In this document: positions 23,695 through 35,097 of the stretch, one piece after another | Layout of the letters: the number at the start of each line of letters is the position of its first letter | How positions within the stretch are numbered: the stretch's first letter is position 1 | From: Galerina marginata | Taxonomy: Eukaryota > Basidiomycota > Agaricomycetes > Agaricales > Galerinaceae | Assembly: GCA_023014335.1 (NCBI GenBank) | Contig: JAECYW010000023.1 | Location: forward strand, 1,054,001 to 1,118,000 | Length of the DNA stretch: 64,000 bases | Reading direction: 5' to 3' | The notes under the pieces: model-generated | What the model was told of the DNA's origin: nothing | The model's input: the letters and a program-made list of their open reading frames with translations, nothing else | Databases searched by the model: none | Made by a program: the position numbers and the translations under genes

Positions 23695-26090
23695 GGTTCG
23701 AGCAAGAGGGGCTCAGCCGTGAACGCTGCGCCTGCTGGTGCTGTGTTGAGTAATGGTATAGTCTGGACCCTAAGTCAACCCGTTTCGGCTGCGGGCATCG
23801 TGCCCGGCGGCACTGGAATTTATCTAATCAGATAGGCTCTTCCAGCTGAACGACGCCTCGCTGGACTAAAAGACTGTTGTTCATACAATGTTCAGGTTCG
23901 TTTCTCGTGCAACTTCAATACACAGAATACTAAGTAGAGCGGTAATAAATAAACACGAAATTGGTGATTATCCACATTCCTGCTTGTTAAAACCAATCTA
24001 CAGTACTGACAACGAGTGCCAGCTGTCCCCGCCCCCTCCCCCCTCCCCAATGCCCGTTGCCCATGCTCGGCCGTGAAAATACCCAGAGTATTGATTGGAG
24101 AACCATGCTCGTAACTTAAAAAATTATTACAAATCGGCCACCACGATATCTTTCCTTTCTGCGAAAGTAACTCCTTGCCCTTTCCATTGTCCCGCAGGGG
24201 CCCGGAGCCTGGTAGAGAAGTGAACAGGTCAAGAACTCCACAAGTACCACTTTGGGGTAGCAACCAAGTAACAATACCCAAGACATTCAAAAAAAATGAC
24301 TGACATCTGAATTTCGATTCTCGAAGCATGGGCGGTGTGGACGACTCGGAGTCACGCTACTGACACCACTATTTTTTCGAAGACATGCACTAAGTCGCCT
24401 TCAACTCGCCTTTATAAAATGGTTTGTGAGCCCCTCCTAGTTTCGTTATTTGTCAAGCTTCAGGACCTAAAATAGTGCGAATATCGTGTCTCCTGATACT
24501 TATGACTCAACGCGATATCGGATAATTGTTTTTACAGATCAGTGGTAGGGTCGCGGGTAATCTGTCTTTCGCAGAAGGTGCCTATGCAATATTTATAGGT
24601 ACTCCAGTTGATTTCCGAGTGCTAAGTTAGATTATAATCGGAGTGTGCAGCCTAAGAGGCTAAAGCTGCCGACGGGCGCTTGTTTTCCGCGCGTGACTAA
24701 AAAAATACGCCCTCTGTGTGGGCTCGTGTTCCTTCCTATCCGAGTTGTAATATCCGAGAGGCAGGTATGGGAGTTCTGCAAGTGGTTACGTTGGGATGTA
24801 CGGCTTTAAACAGCATCTATGGTTTAACGCTGTTGCAGCAATGTCCTTGACTTGGTCGCGTTTTTGATCGTCGGAAATAAAACAACTTCATTCACATTTC
24901 TTCATTAATATTGGGATGAAGACGCATCATGATCAATGGTTCTTTCTTCCCTGTCACCTCGTCGCTTTCCCTCTGCCCTACTTTTTGACAGGTTCAGTAC
25001 TATACATAGTCAAAAACCTAAAATTGCGTATATGGAGTGTTTTCTCATCATGGAGCTGGTTATCGATGACAGCTAAGTGCCTTCCGCACCGGCACCGACT
25101 CGGATTACCTATTTTGCGCGGTGTACCCGCTTGATCTCGATGGAGGTAAGCATGAAAAATAAACGCCGCGTCAATCACTTTTGTATGCTGCTAAAAAAAA
25201 ATCAACAATCTACGAAGTATAGGGCCACCCGAAGGTAGCCTAGCAATTTTATTTCAATCGACCAGGACAGTGCTCGCCGGCCTTTCTAATATTTGGTATG
25301 TAGGGAGTATACTTTAAGTGCGTAGCAACCCTCGGAAGGTCGCGATCGACTGTGGGTGGACCTGAATAATGGAACGATACGCTGTTAGCTCCCCACGAGC
25401 GTGAAAGGGATGAGCGCTGAGCGCGTTCCTTTCAATGTAAAAAGCCTGAAAAGCGGAGAGTCTACAAATAGTACAATCCAGTTAATACGACTACTGACCT
25501 GGCATCCTCGTGATACGCAGTCCCCAGCATCATGGCTGTCTTATTCTCCTTCAAGATTGAGATAAGCATCGAATTTAGAGCCATCGGGCTCCTAGGTATG
25601 CACGAGAAATTATCATAGCCACGGTGTTGGGAAGTACTGAAACTTTCGATGTGAGTGCAAAATGTCCAGATCTGATGTTGATGGGGCCCGGAGGGCGATA
25701 ACAGTACGATGTATAATGTCGCCACTGGTGCTCAAGCGCTCACCTCCAGTGGGTGGTTTGATGGAAGGTTTGATTGCTATCAAGGGTCGACGTCAGTGAT
25801 GGCTTGATGTAGAGGTGCGTCTGGATCGGACGAGGTCTATGATGTAGCTTTGAAGGCAGCCTGTTTCGACGGGTACTCATCGCAGTGGAATGGGAAACAA
25901 GCCTTTAATTGCAGATTCAGAGCAATACATATGACCAAGAATGACTGGGACACATAGTATCACATCACACGATTCGTCAAATCGTAAGACAGTGCCAGTC
26001 GAACATGGTATCATGATTAGCAGTGTACCCTACTACACTCGGCTCTTAACCTATTTGTACAGAGAGGGAATTCGAAAGTTCTGTTCCAAT
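23695..26090. other. 2.4-kb gene-poor stretch
   Basis: No frame on either strand shows recognisable domains, sensible codon use or splice-joined extensions. It contains a C-rich run near 24028-24048 and several A runs. It could hold promoter sequence for the myotubularin gene, a non-coding RNA or eroded repeats; I cannot tell which. Confidence 0.4.
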
Positions 26091-27042
26091 CTATAGAACA
26101 AAGCTGACGAAAAGGGCGGCGGCTGTGAGAGCACCGGCAGCACTGCCACTGAGCTTCATCGCGCCACTCTTAGGGGTGGTGCTGGTAGCAGGGGCACCGG
26201 TGGTCGTGCCATTGGTACCACCGTTCGAAGGTCCACCAGCACCGGCGGATCCGTAGCCTGGGGAACCTGAGGTGCCGGAGGTGCCAGAGGTGCCAGTAGT
26301 TCCAGCGGTGGTGGTAGAGTTCGCTTGACCGCCACCAGCTTTAGCAGCAGCCTGAATGGGTGGAGAATTGAGGTCAAGTTCACTTCAGTGTTTGCATGTG
26401 GGACTTACCTGGAATTGAGCAAAGGTCTTAGTGGCGGGTGCGTTGACGGAGAACACCATTCCTTGATTACAGTGGCTGGCAAAGGGAAGACATAAGGAAA
26501 ACGAAGAACATACATATGGTTAACAAGGGTTTTACCTCACTGGATTGGTTTGAGCACAGAAGAACCAGAGGGGGGCAGTAGAGTTGTTGACAGTGATCGA
26601 CCATTGAGGTAGTGTGGCTGCACCAGCGGCGACGAACATGAAGCCGGAGTCAACACCCAATGAGGGCGTTGTTTGACGGACACAAGGGGTAGCAAAGGTC
26701 GACTGGGTTACCGACTAAGCAATAGGTGCACGCGTCACTATATGTATTAAAAATAAACAAGACGAATGTACTAACGTGGTTCTTTCCTTGACTGAATACC
26801 GGAAGTCAGTATTTGGGGAAACAGGGCAATCGTCAGAAACTCACAATTGGAATGAAATTGTGTCGCCGGCGGCAGCGGTGATGTCTGTGGGATCAAAGAC
26901 AAGCTATACTTATGTTACTAAAACCATACGACGAGAAAGAAAATTAACGTACACCACTGTTGGCGCCAACCTTGATAAGGTGGTCGACGGCGTTGGCAAC
27001 ACCGGTGGAAAGGAGGGCAGCGGCTACGATGGAGAAACGCAT
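26091..27042 (-). CDS. GPI-type extracellular cupredoxin
   Basis: The signal peptide is MRFSIVAAALLSTGVANA. A cupredoxin fold follows (about residues 20-150): a strand with FDPTDITAAAGDTISFQ, then QGKNH-SVTQSTFATPC across an intron, and the copper-site region WFFCAQTNPVSHCNQGMVFSVN. The His in KNH, the Cys in FFC, and His and Met in HCNQGM match the type 1 copper ligands known in this fungal family. A Gly/Ser/Thr-rich linker with TSGTSGTSG repeats leads to a hydrophobic C-terminus (GAMKLSGSAAGALTAAALFVSFVL) typical of GPI attachment. The likely location is the cell wall or outer membrane leaflet. The physiological role of these small cupredoxins in basidiomycetes is unknown. About five introns; a TATA-like element lies upstream at 27261-27267. 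Confidence 0.85.
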
Positions 27043-27876
27043 GTTGGTTTTATGGGTTGCGGTGGGGATTTTACGTCGATGGGAGTCTTGTCCGAGCAAG
27101 GAGGTGTATTAACGAAGGTCGATTATGAGCCTACGGGGGAGAAAGAGAAAATAGATGAGCGCCCAGAGGACCTAAAAAGAGGATCGAGTATGGAAAACTC
27201 ACACTGCTCGTCGAGGTAACAAGAGAAAGATGGTGGGTTGACAGGAATCCGTTTCGCGCCTTAAATACCCTTGTCAAAAGTGCCTCAGCGAAATTCCGAC
27301 ATCCGACATAAAAATCATCTCTATAACAACAAACCTATTTTTAGAACGGATTGAGTGCAAAAAAAATGATGATCGGCCAGAGCGACTCGGAGCTGAGTAC
27401 AGCCTATGATGGCGTGGTCGAGGATTGGAAGCAAGTGAGCTAGCAGGATTTACTTAGCGAGTAAGAGCTTGGATAAAAAGCAATATTCTGCCTTAATCCG
27501 ATTTTTTGATGCAGGATCTCCGGGTACCCCAGGGCCACGTACCCAATTAAGACCGGGGATTTTACCAGTCCAGACAACAAGGATGCGGTTGGCTAAAAAT
27601 AGAACACCTTCAGCCAGATGGGACATCGCCCCTTGGCTGATGCTTTTCATGATACAAAATCTGAAGCATGAACTAGCCTGAAGCGCCCTCGATGGACCAG
27701 TATAGCGGTGCAAGACATCTGATCTTCTCTGCTATCATCGATGAGACAAATAAAAGCGGATATGTGAAAGTTGTGTAGGAAATTTGGAGACGGACCGGCA
27801 AACCCCGCCTGCTCTTTCTCCTCTGTCGTGCACGACTGTTGGACATCCACTTTGACACCGGAAAACTCTCAGCTCA
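27043..27876. other. Divergent intergenic region between cupredoxin and thioredoxin genes
   Basis: Besides the two promoters, a stretch at 27440-27720 is open on both strands. Neither translation starts at a clear ATG, nor can I match it to a family. I treat it as non-coding or relic sequence. Confidence 0.4.
27261..27267 (-). promoter_or_regulatory. TATA-like element of the cupredoxin gene
   Basis: TATTTAA on the minus strand, about 220 bp upstream of the start. This distance allows a leader, so the call is moderate. Confidence 0.35.
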
Positions 27877-28544
27877 ATGTTGTCCAGCATGGTGTACCGC
27901 TCATTCAAGTCCTCAGCACCATCCTTTCGGCCCATGCGAGCTAGCTGTCTCGTTTCAGGCACTCGGTCATTTCATGCATCGTCTCCCCGAGCCGTCCTGT
28001 ACGCAAAAGCTGATCAAGAAGTCAGTCAGAATTTCACCATAGCTTGCAAGCGGGAGTTGATCGTATTAAAAAGTCATCTGAAATGGTATAGACTTTCACT
28101 AAGGCAATTAACGCCAAAGGCAGAATCGCTGTGGTTGATTTCTACGCAGAGTGAGTGTTCCACCGAGTTCGGTCAGTCCGGGAATTGTGAGCTTACCCCA
28201 TGGAAATTTTTTACTATCTTTTAGCTGGTGCGGGCCATGCCACCAATTGGCACCTGTTGTCGAGAGTTTGACAAACGAGCCCAATAAGTCAGGCTCTGGC
28301 TTCCCGTTCGACCTTGTTAAGGTCGATACCGACAGCGACGAAGGGCAAATCATAGGCGCAAAGTATAAGGTCAGTACCTCATTACGAGATTCATTAAATC
28401 CGGAAACCAGCTTGACATCTTTATTTCTGCGAATAGATCCGCGCATTGCCCACCGTTATTGCGTTCCGTGATGGTACTCCAGTCTCTCAATTCGTCGGAG
28501 CGCTCAATGAAGCGGGCGTGCGGGAGTTCCTGAACCAATTGTAG
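27877..28544 (+). CDS. Mitochondrial thioredoxin
   Basis: Exons 27877-28020, 28092-28150, 28225-28369 and 28437-28544 join in frame. The N-terminal 45-50 residues are Arg/Ser-rich without acids and end in RSFHASSPRA, a typical mitochondrial targeting sequence. The thioredoxin fold follows: AINAKGRIAVVDFYADWCGPCHQLAP, with the canonical CGPC active site whose WCGPC is split from DFYA by intron 2. Then come FDLVKVDTDSD and IRALPTVIAF, with the cis-proline in place, and a C-terminal helix (NEAGVREFLNQL). It is a protein disulfide reductase that works with thioredoxin reductase in the matrix. It is convergent with the first G-gamma gene. Confidence 0.9.
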
Positions 28545-29059
28545 TCTAATAACATACAACTAATTTTATGTGGCACAATCATTTCCGAGGCTCAAATGAT
28601 CGTATGGTAGGACTTCTGTCCCATAGATATGGCGGCTGGAACCTCGTTGTTTGACTATAGTTTAGTTTGTGCGTCGAAAGCGAAGGCAGTTTTTTCTGGT
28701 CATAAATAGGTTGAAAACATGAGTACAGCTACAGACGGAAGAATGAAAGGGTGCCGTCCAAACTCCACCAGTGTTAATTCCAGCGACAGAATGAAAGATA
28801 GCATAAAGAATAGAAATAAAAGGATAAGAAGAGGAAACCCGTAAAAAGAAAAGTTCAGCATCGAGCGAGGAAAGCACAGAGGGTCGAGGAAAGAGGTTAT
28901 GGTTGCGGTTGGTAATGTTACAGGTGCTGCGAGAGTGGTAGTGAGAAAGCAAGTTGCGGTGCTTTTGCTGAGATCTACAGGTCCTTTCCGAGGTATAGAA
29001 TCACGACACGAATTTGATAAATGTAGTGTGTCGTGTGTGGCGAGGAGATAATGGGACGG
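28545..29059. other. Convergent intergenic region
   Basis: 3' UTRs of the thioredoxin and first G-gamma genes; A-rich and T-rich, with no supported coding frame. Confidence 0.5.
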
Positions 29060-29427
29060 TCACTGGATGCTGCAGCATTTTCCTGTCGCCTGTTGGCCAT
29101 ATGGGTCCTCGGCTCGTCCTACTGGACCCCATACCGACGGTACCTGTAAAGCGTAGGGGTTACCAAAAAGGTTCAGCGTTGAAGATAATACTACGAACGA
29201 GGTGATCCTTCGTGGTTTTGCAGTATCTGATGAGGCTACGGAAACAAGGATAGCTGAATCAGCATGAGGCCGACGAGCGGAGGTACAGTGGACACCTACC
29301 TGGCGCTGGCCTCACTGACTCTCACTCGCGGTCTGGCAAGGTCTTCTCGCAGACGTTGGTTGTGTTCTATCAGACGCCTGAGTTTTAGCTCTGACATTGA
29401 CTGCCGGCCGCCTGTGCGAGAGCTCAT
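29060..29427 (-). CDS. Heterotrimeric G-protein gamma subunit, copy A
   Basis: Three exons (29427-29300, 29235-29199, 29143-29060) give 82 residues, too split to show as one open frame. The sequence begins MSSRTGGRQ, then a second Met in [20 protein letters not shown]. The gamma-subunit helix and the conserved [22 protein letters not shown] follow, then [16 protein letters not shown]. The end is CCSIQ: a CaaX prenylation box (CSIQ) with an adjacent cysteine that could be palmitoylated. G-gamma pairs with G-beta and anchors the dimer at the plasma membrane; in fungi it transmits pheromone and nutrient signals. Exon 2 (37 nt) and exon 3 (84 nt) have the same lengths and intron phases as copy B, so the two are duplicates. 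Confidence 0.9.
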
Positions 29428-30142
29428 GATGCCTTTTTGTCGGTGATATCACTGTGGGACAGCAGGTGTTCGAGACGGGTCCGGTTCTGACGAGAAAAGA
29501 CGTGCAACTCACAGTAGGGGAGGAGAAGTTGGCAGGGGATGTTGGAGGTGGTGATCAAAAGGCTGAGAAGAGCGCTGGTCGTGGAGATGGGCGTGGAATG
29601 TGGTGGTTATAATCGGACTGATTATTTTGCAGTGTTCATGTCAACTCTGTCAGGCCAGGGTTATGGCCATGTGAACCCCTTGCCTAAATTGGGATGATCA
29701 GGATCCATCAGACTCTCAGGCGACACTCCGTCACGGAAATTTATCCAAGTCCGCGTGCTGTCAGTATGTATGTATGAATAAATACAAAGGCTGACTCTAC
29801 TGGCCGCAGGTCTATGCAAAGCACGGGAAACTAGGATACGAGGTATATTAAGCAGCAAATAATGGATAGCATGTAAATGTTTGAATGCATGACTCCAGAC
29901 AGTGTATAGCAAAGCCATTCAAGTTGAAGAGAAGAGCAGGTGTTAAGGAATGTGGGTCGAACATAGTTATCGAAAAACGGTATATGCATCTGACTCTGTC
30001 AGAAACGCAACTCGAGGCCACCACCAACACACCAAGAAAAAGAGATGTCCATATCGAAAACATCGTCGAAGGCAGGGTTTCTCTCAATCGATTTTATTCT
30101 CCGTGCATCCAGGGCAGGGGCGCGGAATGGAGAATTCGCGAT
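29428..30142. other. Intergenic region between the two G-gamma genes
   Basis: About 700 bp holding the promoter of copy A and the 3' UTR of copy B. Apparent frames on the plus strand here are antisense or non-coding. No other gene is seen. Confidence 0.45.
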
Positions 30143-30473
30143 TTACATGATTACGCAGTTGCACCCTTGAGCGGGAGGCGCATAGGGGTCTTCACTCTTT
30201 GTAACGGGGCCCCACACAGACGGTATCTAGAAAACGTGTCAACAGGGGACCAACAACAGGGGTCGCGTCGTAATAAAAGTATAACGAACAAGATGGTCTT
30301 TCGTCGTCTTGCAATAACGAATCAGGCTAGACAGAACATTAGCTTACGACACGTAATGAAGGACTGAGCACACACCTTGCGCTAGCCTCGCTAACCCGGA
30401 CTCTTGGCCTGGCCAGGTCTTCCCGTAACCGCTGATTGTGTTCCGTCAACCTTCGGAGCTTCAGCTCAGACAT
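30143..30473 (-). CDS. Heterotrimeric G-protein gamma subunit, copy B
   Basis: Exons 30473-30376, 30326-30290 and 30226-30143 join in frame (about 72 residues). Sequence: [20 protein letters not shown], then [24 protein letters not shown], then [20 protein letters not shown], ending GCNCVIM. CVIM is a classical farnesylation CaaX box, with a nearby Cys for palmitoylation. It is very close to copy A over the helix and the SVWGPV segment and diverges in the tail. An upstream mini-exon (ATG at 30525) is possible, because an acceptor-like GACAG lies just before CAATCT-ATG, but the implied intron is only about 37 bp, so I kept 30473. It is divergent from the coiled-coil gene that follows. Confidence 0.88.
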
Positions 30474-30794
30474 AGATTGCTGTCATGTTCATAACTGTCA
30501 ATTAAGAGGAAGGTACGATATCCATTTGAACTGAATTCGCTGACTTTGTGCGGTCTCGAGTTCATGATTGCGGTCTACTTTTCTTGGATAAAAGGGAAAG
30601 CGGAAGAAAGGCGCTAGCCACTGGCGGAGGAATTGCGGATAAAAGATAGGAGGGCGAACAAGAGCGGGAGAGAGAACAGCCAACGACGAACGGCCTTCAG
30701 AGCAACAACAAGGTCGGAAGGGAGAGTCTGGAGGAGTGGACACCAACGCGAAGGGATCAGCGGAGTTTCAATTCCCACTTCAACCTGAACGGAC
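30474..30794. promoter_or_regulatory. Divergent promoter region
   Basis: 321 bp between the start of G-gamma copy B and the coiled-coil gene; must hold both promoters. No clear TATA box. Confidence 0.45.
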
Positions 30795-31859
30795 ATGGAC
30801 CGAACATTTCAACACCACAAACGACCGCACTTTCTCGTCAGAAAATCATGTGAAGCTGGTTTTGAGCACTTTGACGCGTATTGACAGCCCATTTTTAGCT
30901 CCTTATCATGGTAGACGGCCTGTGTCGCGTCATCCGACATCGTTCGCACAATCACCAAACTCGCATCATGTTCCTATGACCCCAAGAGTGACTTTTGATG
31001 ATGCTACGCGACAACAGCCTTCGCGTGAGTACCGTGGCTCTATTTATAAGGATGCAAGTCTCTTTGAGGAGCAGGGCCAGCAAGCCTCCGAAGATGATGC
31101 ACATCCTGATTCGGACTCGGACGACTCTATCTTTCATTGGGACGAGGAAGCGACTCTCCTATCAGACTTGATGGAAGATGGGTAAGATATGGCGCATACA
31201 TCTACCTTACTTAGGTCTGAGCTGTATTAGGCCAACCCAGAACGAAGACCAGCATCTGGACGCGTTGGTTGATTCACTCCAGGCTTCGTTCACGGATCAG
31301 GGCAAGCTCATGAAGAAAGAAATCGCAGAAACCCTGGTCCCAACCCATAATCATGTCAAGACCGTCTTTCAAAGGCTTGACAAACACGTGGACACTTTCT
31401 ATGGGCAAGGTATATCACTTTTTAACACGGCCTGCAAAGACATCGAGAAGACCATGTACGCACAACAAGTTGATTTTAACGAGATGCACGAACAGGCGCT
31501 GGTGAGTTCGATTATATATGTGGAAAACGTCTGGGTTTCTTGAACGCGGTTTTAGACTAAAATTGATAAATTATTGGAAGAACTTATGGCAGAATACGCA
31601 CACAGAGACGGACTATGGATCAAGCTCACTGAATCGGTGAATGAAATCGGTATGCCATAACCATACTTTCGCGCTATCCAATAGCTTTTCCCTCCTCTTT
31701 AATACAGTGACACCAGTCTTGTCGACGATCAAAGATACCCCAGCTAAAATTGAACGCACCGTCATCAAACTCGAGAAACACGCCAAAACTCTTGAAAGCG
31801 GTTCAAAAGACCTGAATTCTGTCAATAAAGGGCTTCAAGATCTCTTGAAAGGAACTTGA
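30795..31859 (+). CDS. Uncharacterised coiled-coil protein
   Basis: I do not recognise the family. Best model: ATG at 30795; exon 1 30795-30849; exon 2 from 30899. The join reads ...LVRKS|SPYHGRRPVS in frame. Further introns are near 31181-31230, 31504-31554 and 31651-31707. The first about 115 residues are disordered, with a basic start, a PMTPRVTFDD motif (a possible Cdk site, TP) and an acidic stretch (DDAHPDSDSDDSIFHWDEE). The rest is helical with heptad-like spacing: DALVDSLQASFTDQGKLMKKEI..., KIDKLLEELMAEYAHRD, then VIKLEKHAKTLESGSKDLN to the C-terminus. This architecture is common in kinetochore, spindle and meiotic proteins, but that is only a hint. No membrane segment. Confidence 0.65.
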
Positions 31860-33480
31860 TTTCTGTTAACTTTGGTCTTGCCTTCCCGCCGTGACGGTGC
31901 TGCTTGGCTGATTTCTGTCCTGATTCCGCTCTCGTCTTGATCCATCGCGTTACAGAACTCTTTTCGCGGCCTGCCTCTCGTACTGCTTCGTTATCGTCTT
32001 TCTCTATCAGTCTCTGGTCTTAGTTCTTTATACTCACCTACTTTGTCTGTTCTAACAATGCAAAATTTTACGTTCACGCGTTATTCACCTCGCTTGCATG
32101 CCATCAGGGGAAATTCACAGGAGGCAGTGTCGTTGCATGACCCTAGTAGCCACACGCAAGCCATGCGCGGTTAAATTCGAAGCTGTGGAACTTGCGTTAC
32201 CATCGGAGGGTGTCACCCTTGCGAAGTCCGATGGCACGGGGGTCTGTTATTCTTTCCATCGATGCAGAGGGTCACTTACACTGTGCTATATTATTATCAA
32301 TGTCGCTTAAGGACGAAATCTGACGAAACATGCGATGCACAATTATTCATTCAATCAAGTTTGACCAGGAACCCTCTAAAAGTTAAAATTTTATATTCTT
32401 AAAAAAGTTGACCATCGGTCCAGGGATCAAATATATATGCAGCCTGGTCTGCATAAACGGGTTGTTTCCATCTGGTTCCTGGAATCCAGTCCCAGGCGGT
32501 TAGAGCAGATGTTTATACCAGCACCGATCGATGTCTGCATATCAAATATCTGAGGCCCTTTCTCTTCGGTGAAGCTCACCTGACAATCTCGGTAGGCCTG
32601 CCTAATGCTCGATAATCCTGAGAACGATGTTTGGAGCCAGTGAAGGGGTGCCACGATAATGGTTTTATACCTGAAACCTGCCGACTCGGACGAGTACAGC
32701 GATACTTGGTCATACTTTACCAAAGGACTAAACTTGTCTTTGGACTTTCACCCCGTGTTATTATCGGATAATGAGGAAGCTCCGAATTTTTCTCTAATAC
32801 TTTCGGACGACTTCTACTAATTTCCTCCCAAGAACCTCCTGCATCAGCTGTTACAATAGCTTGAATAAGACGGTACCGCCCATATTGTGATCTGCTGTTT
32901 TTTTCTTACATTTACGCAATATCGTTATGTAAAGATCGGTTGCACGAGTTTGTTTCTATTTTCGTAGACGACTATGGTAATTCGTGACCTATGTGGCGCA
33001 TTCCCCGACACAAAAATGTATTCCATTTCGTTTCTAACAAGAGGCATCCGGTACTTATAGCAATAAGCATAGCAATTACGATTTGAAAAAGGAGGCTCTG
33101 GTACCGTGGTGTAGTATATATTCGATTTCCAGCAGCCTATCCACCTACTCACTATTTTGTGCGTGAAACTTTGAGGTGCTAAATAAGTACCAAAAGGGAT
33201 ATCTGATCCGATCACAATATGACTAGGTACGGGGAGGCGCAGGTTATTTTACCGAGCTTTCGTAGAGATATTAGGTTTTCGAAGTACGATGTTCAGGAGT
33301 TTCGCAGTGTCGCATGGTCCTGCACCGCCTTCGACTTTAGAAAGGAGGAAGAAGGACAACTGGGGACAACTGCATCGCCTCGAACTAGCTGAGTCTTGAG
33401 AACAGTTACTATTTTAGGCATGGCCCCACTTGTGACCTTAGCAGGCTCCGCTTCGCAAGTAGTTCCCCTTGCTCGCCAAC
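31860..33480. other. 1.6-kb gene-poor stretch
   Basis: 3' UTR of the coiled-coil gene followed by AT-rich sequence. Open frames near 32100, 32430-32720 and 32925-33215 lack ATG starts or family patterns. I see no repeat with clear ends. Confidence 0.4.
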
Positions 33481-33487
33481 TATAAAG
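33481..33487 (+). promoter_or_regulatory. TATA box of the glycine-rich protein gene
   Basis: TATAAAG 68 bp upstream of the ATG at 33549, at a normal core-promoter distance. Confidence 0.45.
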
Positions 33488-33548
33488 AGCTCTGCTTTTG
33501 AACTTTATGCCCACACGAACCCTCGCAAACCCTCTTACTTAAATCCAT

Positions 33549-34565
33549 ATGTTTGTTCCTTTTATTTCGAAACGATCGGATCCCAAGCTATACCGGAGAA
33601 AAGGTGGTGGTGGTAAGGGTGGTGGCAGTAGCGGTGGCGGCAAAGGTGGGAGCACTGGAGGTACTGGTGGCGGAAGTGGTACTGCCAGATCAAGCCCTAT
33701 TAGCAGTTCAGGCAGTTCGAAATCAGCAACATCTTATGGTTCTGGTGGTGGAAAAGCAACAACAATACCTTCGGGCCAATTGTTTGCAGGCCGCGAGTCA
33801 GGCGGCGGAACCAGATCTCAAGTATTCGGAAACTCGTTCGTCTTCGTTCTCTTTGCTACTCTCTCACTGGGTCTGAAGTTTGATTTCCTAGACAATATGG
33901 AAGCGGTTATCCTGGAGTAGCAGGTCGTGGTGTAGCCGGACGAGGTTTTCCCTTTGTCTTTTGGCCCTTGGCATGGGGAGGCATTGGTGGTTTAGGTGGA
34001 GCTGCTTATTATCATACCACAGAGGTCCGTTTATTTCAACACTCCTATTTGCTTCCCACCAAAATTGATTGTATTCTTGACACAGTACGGTCGTCCGGAT
34101 AACTCCAGCAGACCCGGCGGCATTATGATGACGGCGGCATTCACGTCCTCATCACAGAACACTACTTTCCGACTTGTCGCGGACAATACCACGGTTTCTT
34201 CACTTATTGGCGATATAACGGCCAACTGCTCGTCTTCTCTGAGCTCTCCTAGTACGATTGTGGCAACCGCCTACAACGAATCACTCCCAGCTCCTCAGCC
34301 TGAACAAGCAGTGCAATATTATCGTGCGAGTAGTGTTTCTCTGACGCTAGATGGCTACAATAACACCGGTGCGGCCGAGCCTGAAGGAACGCCTGACACG
34401 CCCCTTCCAACTAACATTGACACCACACTATTGGATTGCCTAAATCAAACAATTGGGCTAGCTGTCCCCCTCGTCGATGGTGCCAGCTTGAGGTGGTCGA
34501 CCCCGCCGAGTATGGGCCTTGTGGGCTTAGCCTACCTCCTTTGGTCCTTGTCATCGATAATTTAA
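33549..34565 (+). CDS. Glycine-rich surface protein with conserved basidiomycete C-terminal half
   Basis: Exon 1 begins MFVPFISKRSDPK and runs into a Gly/Ser/Lys-rich low-complexity segment (GGGGKGGGSSGGGKGG...). After an intron the frame resumes near 33895 as YGSGYPGVAGRGVAGRGFPFVFWPLAWGG, with a hydrophobic turn, then AAYYHTTE, an intron, and YGRPDNSSRPGG. The C-terminal half has many N-glycosylation sites (NSS, NTT, NCS, NES, NNT, NQT). It ends in a hydrophobic segment (GLVGLAYLLWSLSSII) that fits a GPI signal or a membrane anchor. I know similar Agaricomycete proteins only as uncharacterised. The donor of the first intron is unresolved: a simple junction at GTATTC does not keep frame. Confidence 0.65.
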
Positions 34566-35097
34566 TTCTCTGATAATACTGTATTTCTACGCTTCTGTCT
34601 TTGTCTTGTGCCTCATTTTCTCATCACCTTTTGGCTGGAAAATATCCAGGCCAGGTTGTTTCCACTATCGCGGAATGGCATAAAGCGCCATCATATCTTG
34701 TTTTCTTTAATTATGAACCCAGCCTACGATACCCTTGACGTCTAGCATTGCAAGATTCTTTACTCATTATTGTTATCCGTTTTTAGGATACATCATAATG
34801 TACGTACCATTATGGATTCATATCATGTATGACAACTATTAGATATCCAAAGCTCAGTGCCGCGTGCCCTCGGATGTTCTTCAGGTCTTGTTGAGTGAGA
34901 TCGGGTCCTCGTCCGACGCAGGAACAACGAAAAGCAGAGTCCCCCACGACCCTTCGACATGGTGGACAATCTCGAGAGAAACCACAGAACATACCTGTTG
35001 ATCTTGAGCAACAATTTTGACCTTGACCTGGGGGTCTACAGGGTCCTCTTCAGTGTAGTAGACTCCTCAGGAGGTGTCGGAGAAGGACCCCAATAAT
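34566..35097. other. Intergenic region
   Basis: 3' UTR of the glycine-rich gene and about 300 bp of unassigned sequence. A small inverted repeat (CATAATG/CATTATG) sits around 34793-34814. No supported gene. Confidence 0.4.

Noticed and set aside
23760..23830. GC-rich stem-like stretch that might have been a tRNA
   Set aside because: I could not fold a cloverleaf and found no GTTCRANNC B-box; no tRNA genes were seen in the window.
27469..27681. Plus-strand frame with a PGTPGPRTQLRPG-like sequence, open on both strands
   Set aside because: No ATG start, no family match and no splice-joined extension.
32427..32723. Minus-strand 98-residue frame with fairly protein-like composition
   Set aside because: It begins with a non-ATG codon and lacks upstream exons or a recognisable domain.
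34793..34814. Small inverted repeat CATAATG...CATTATG
   Set aside because: Too short and without flanking target duplication to be called a mobile element.
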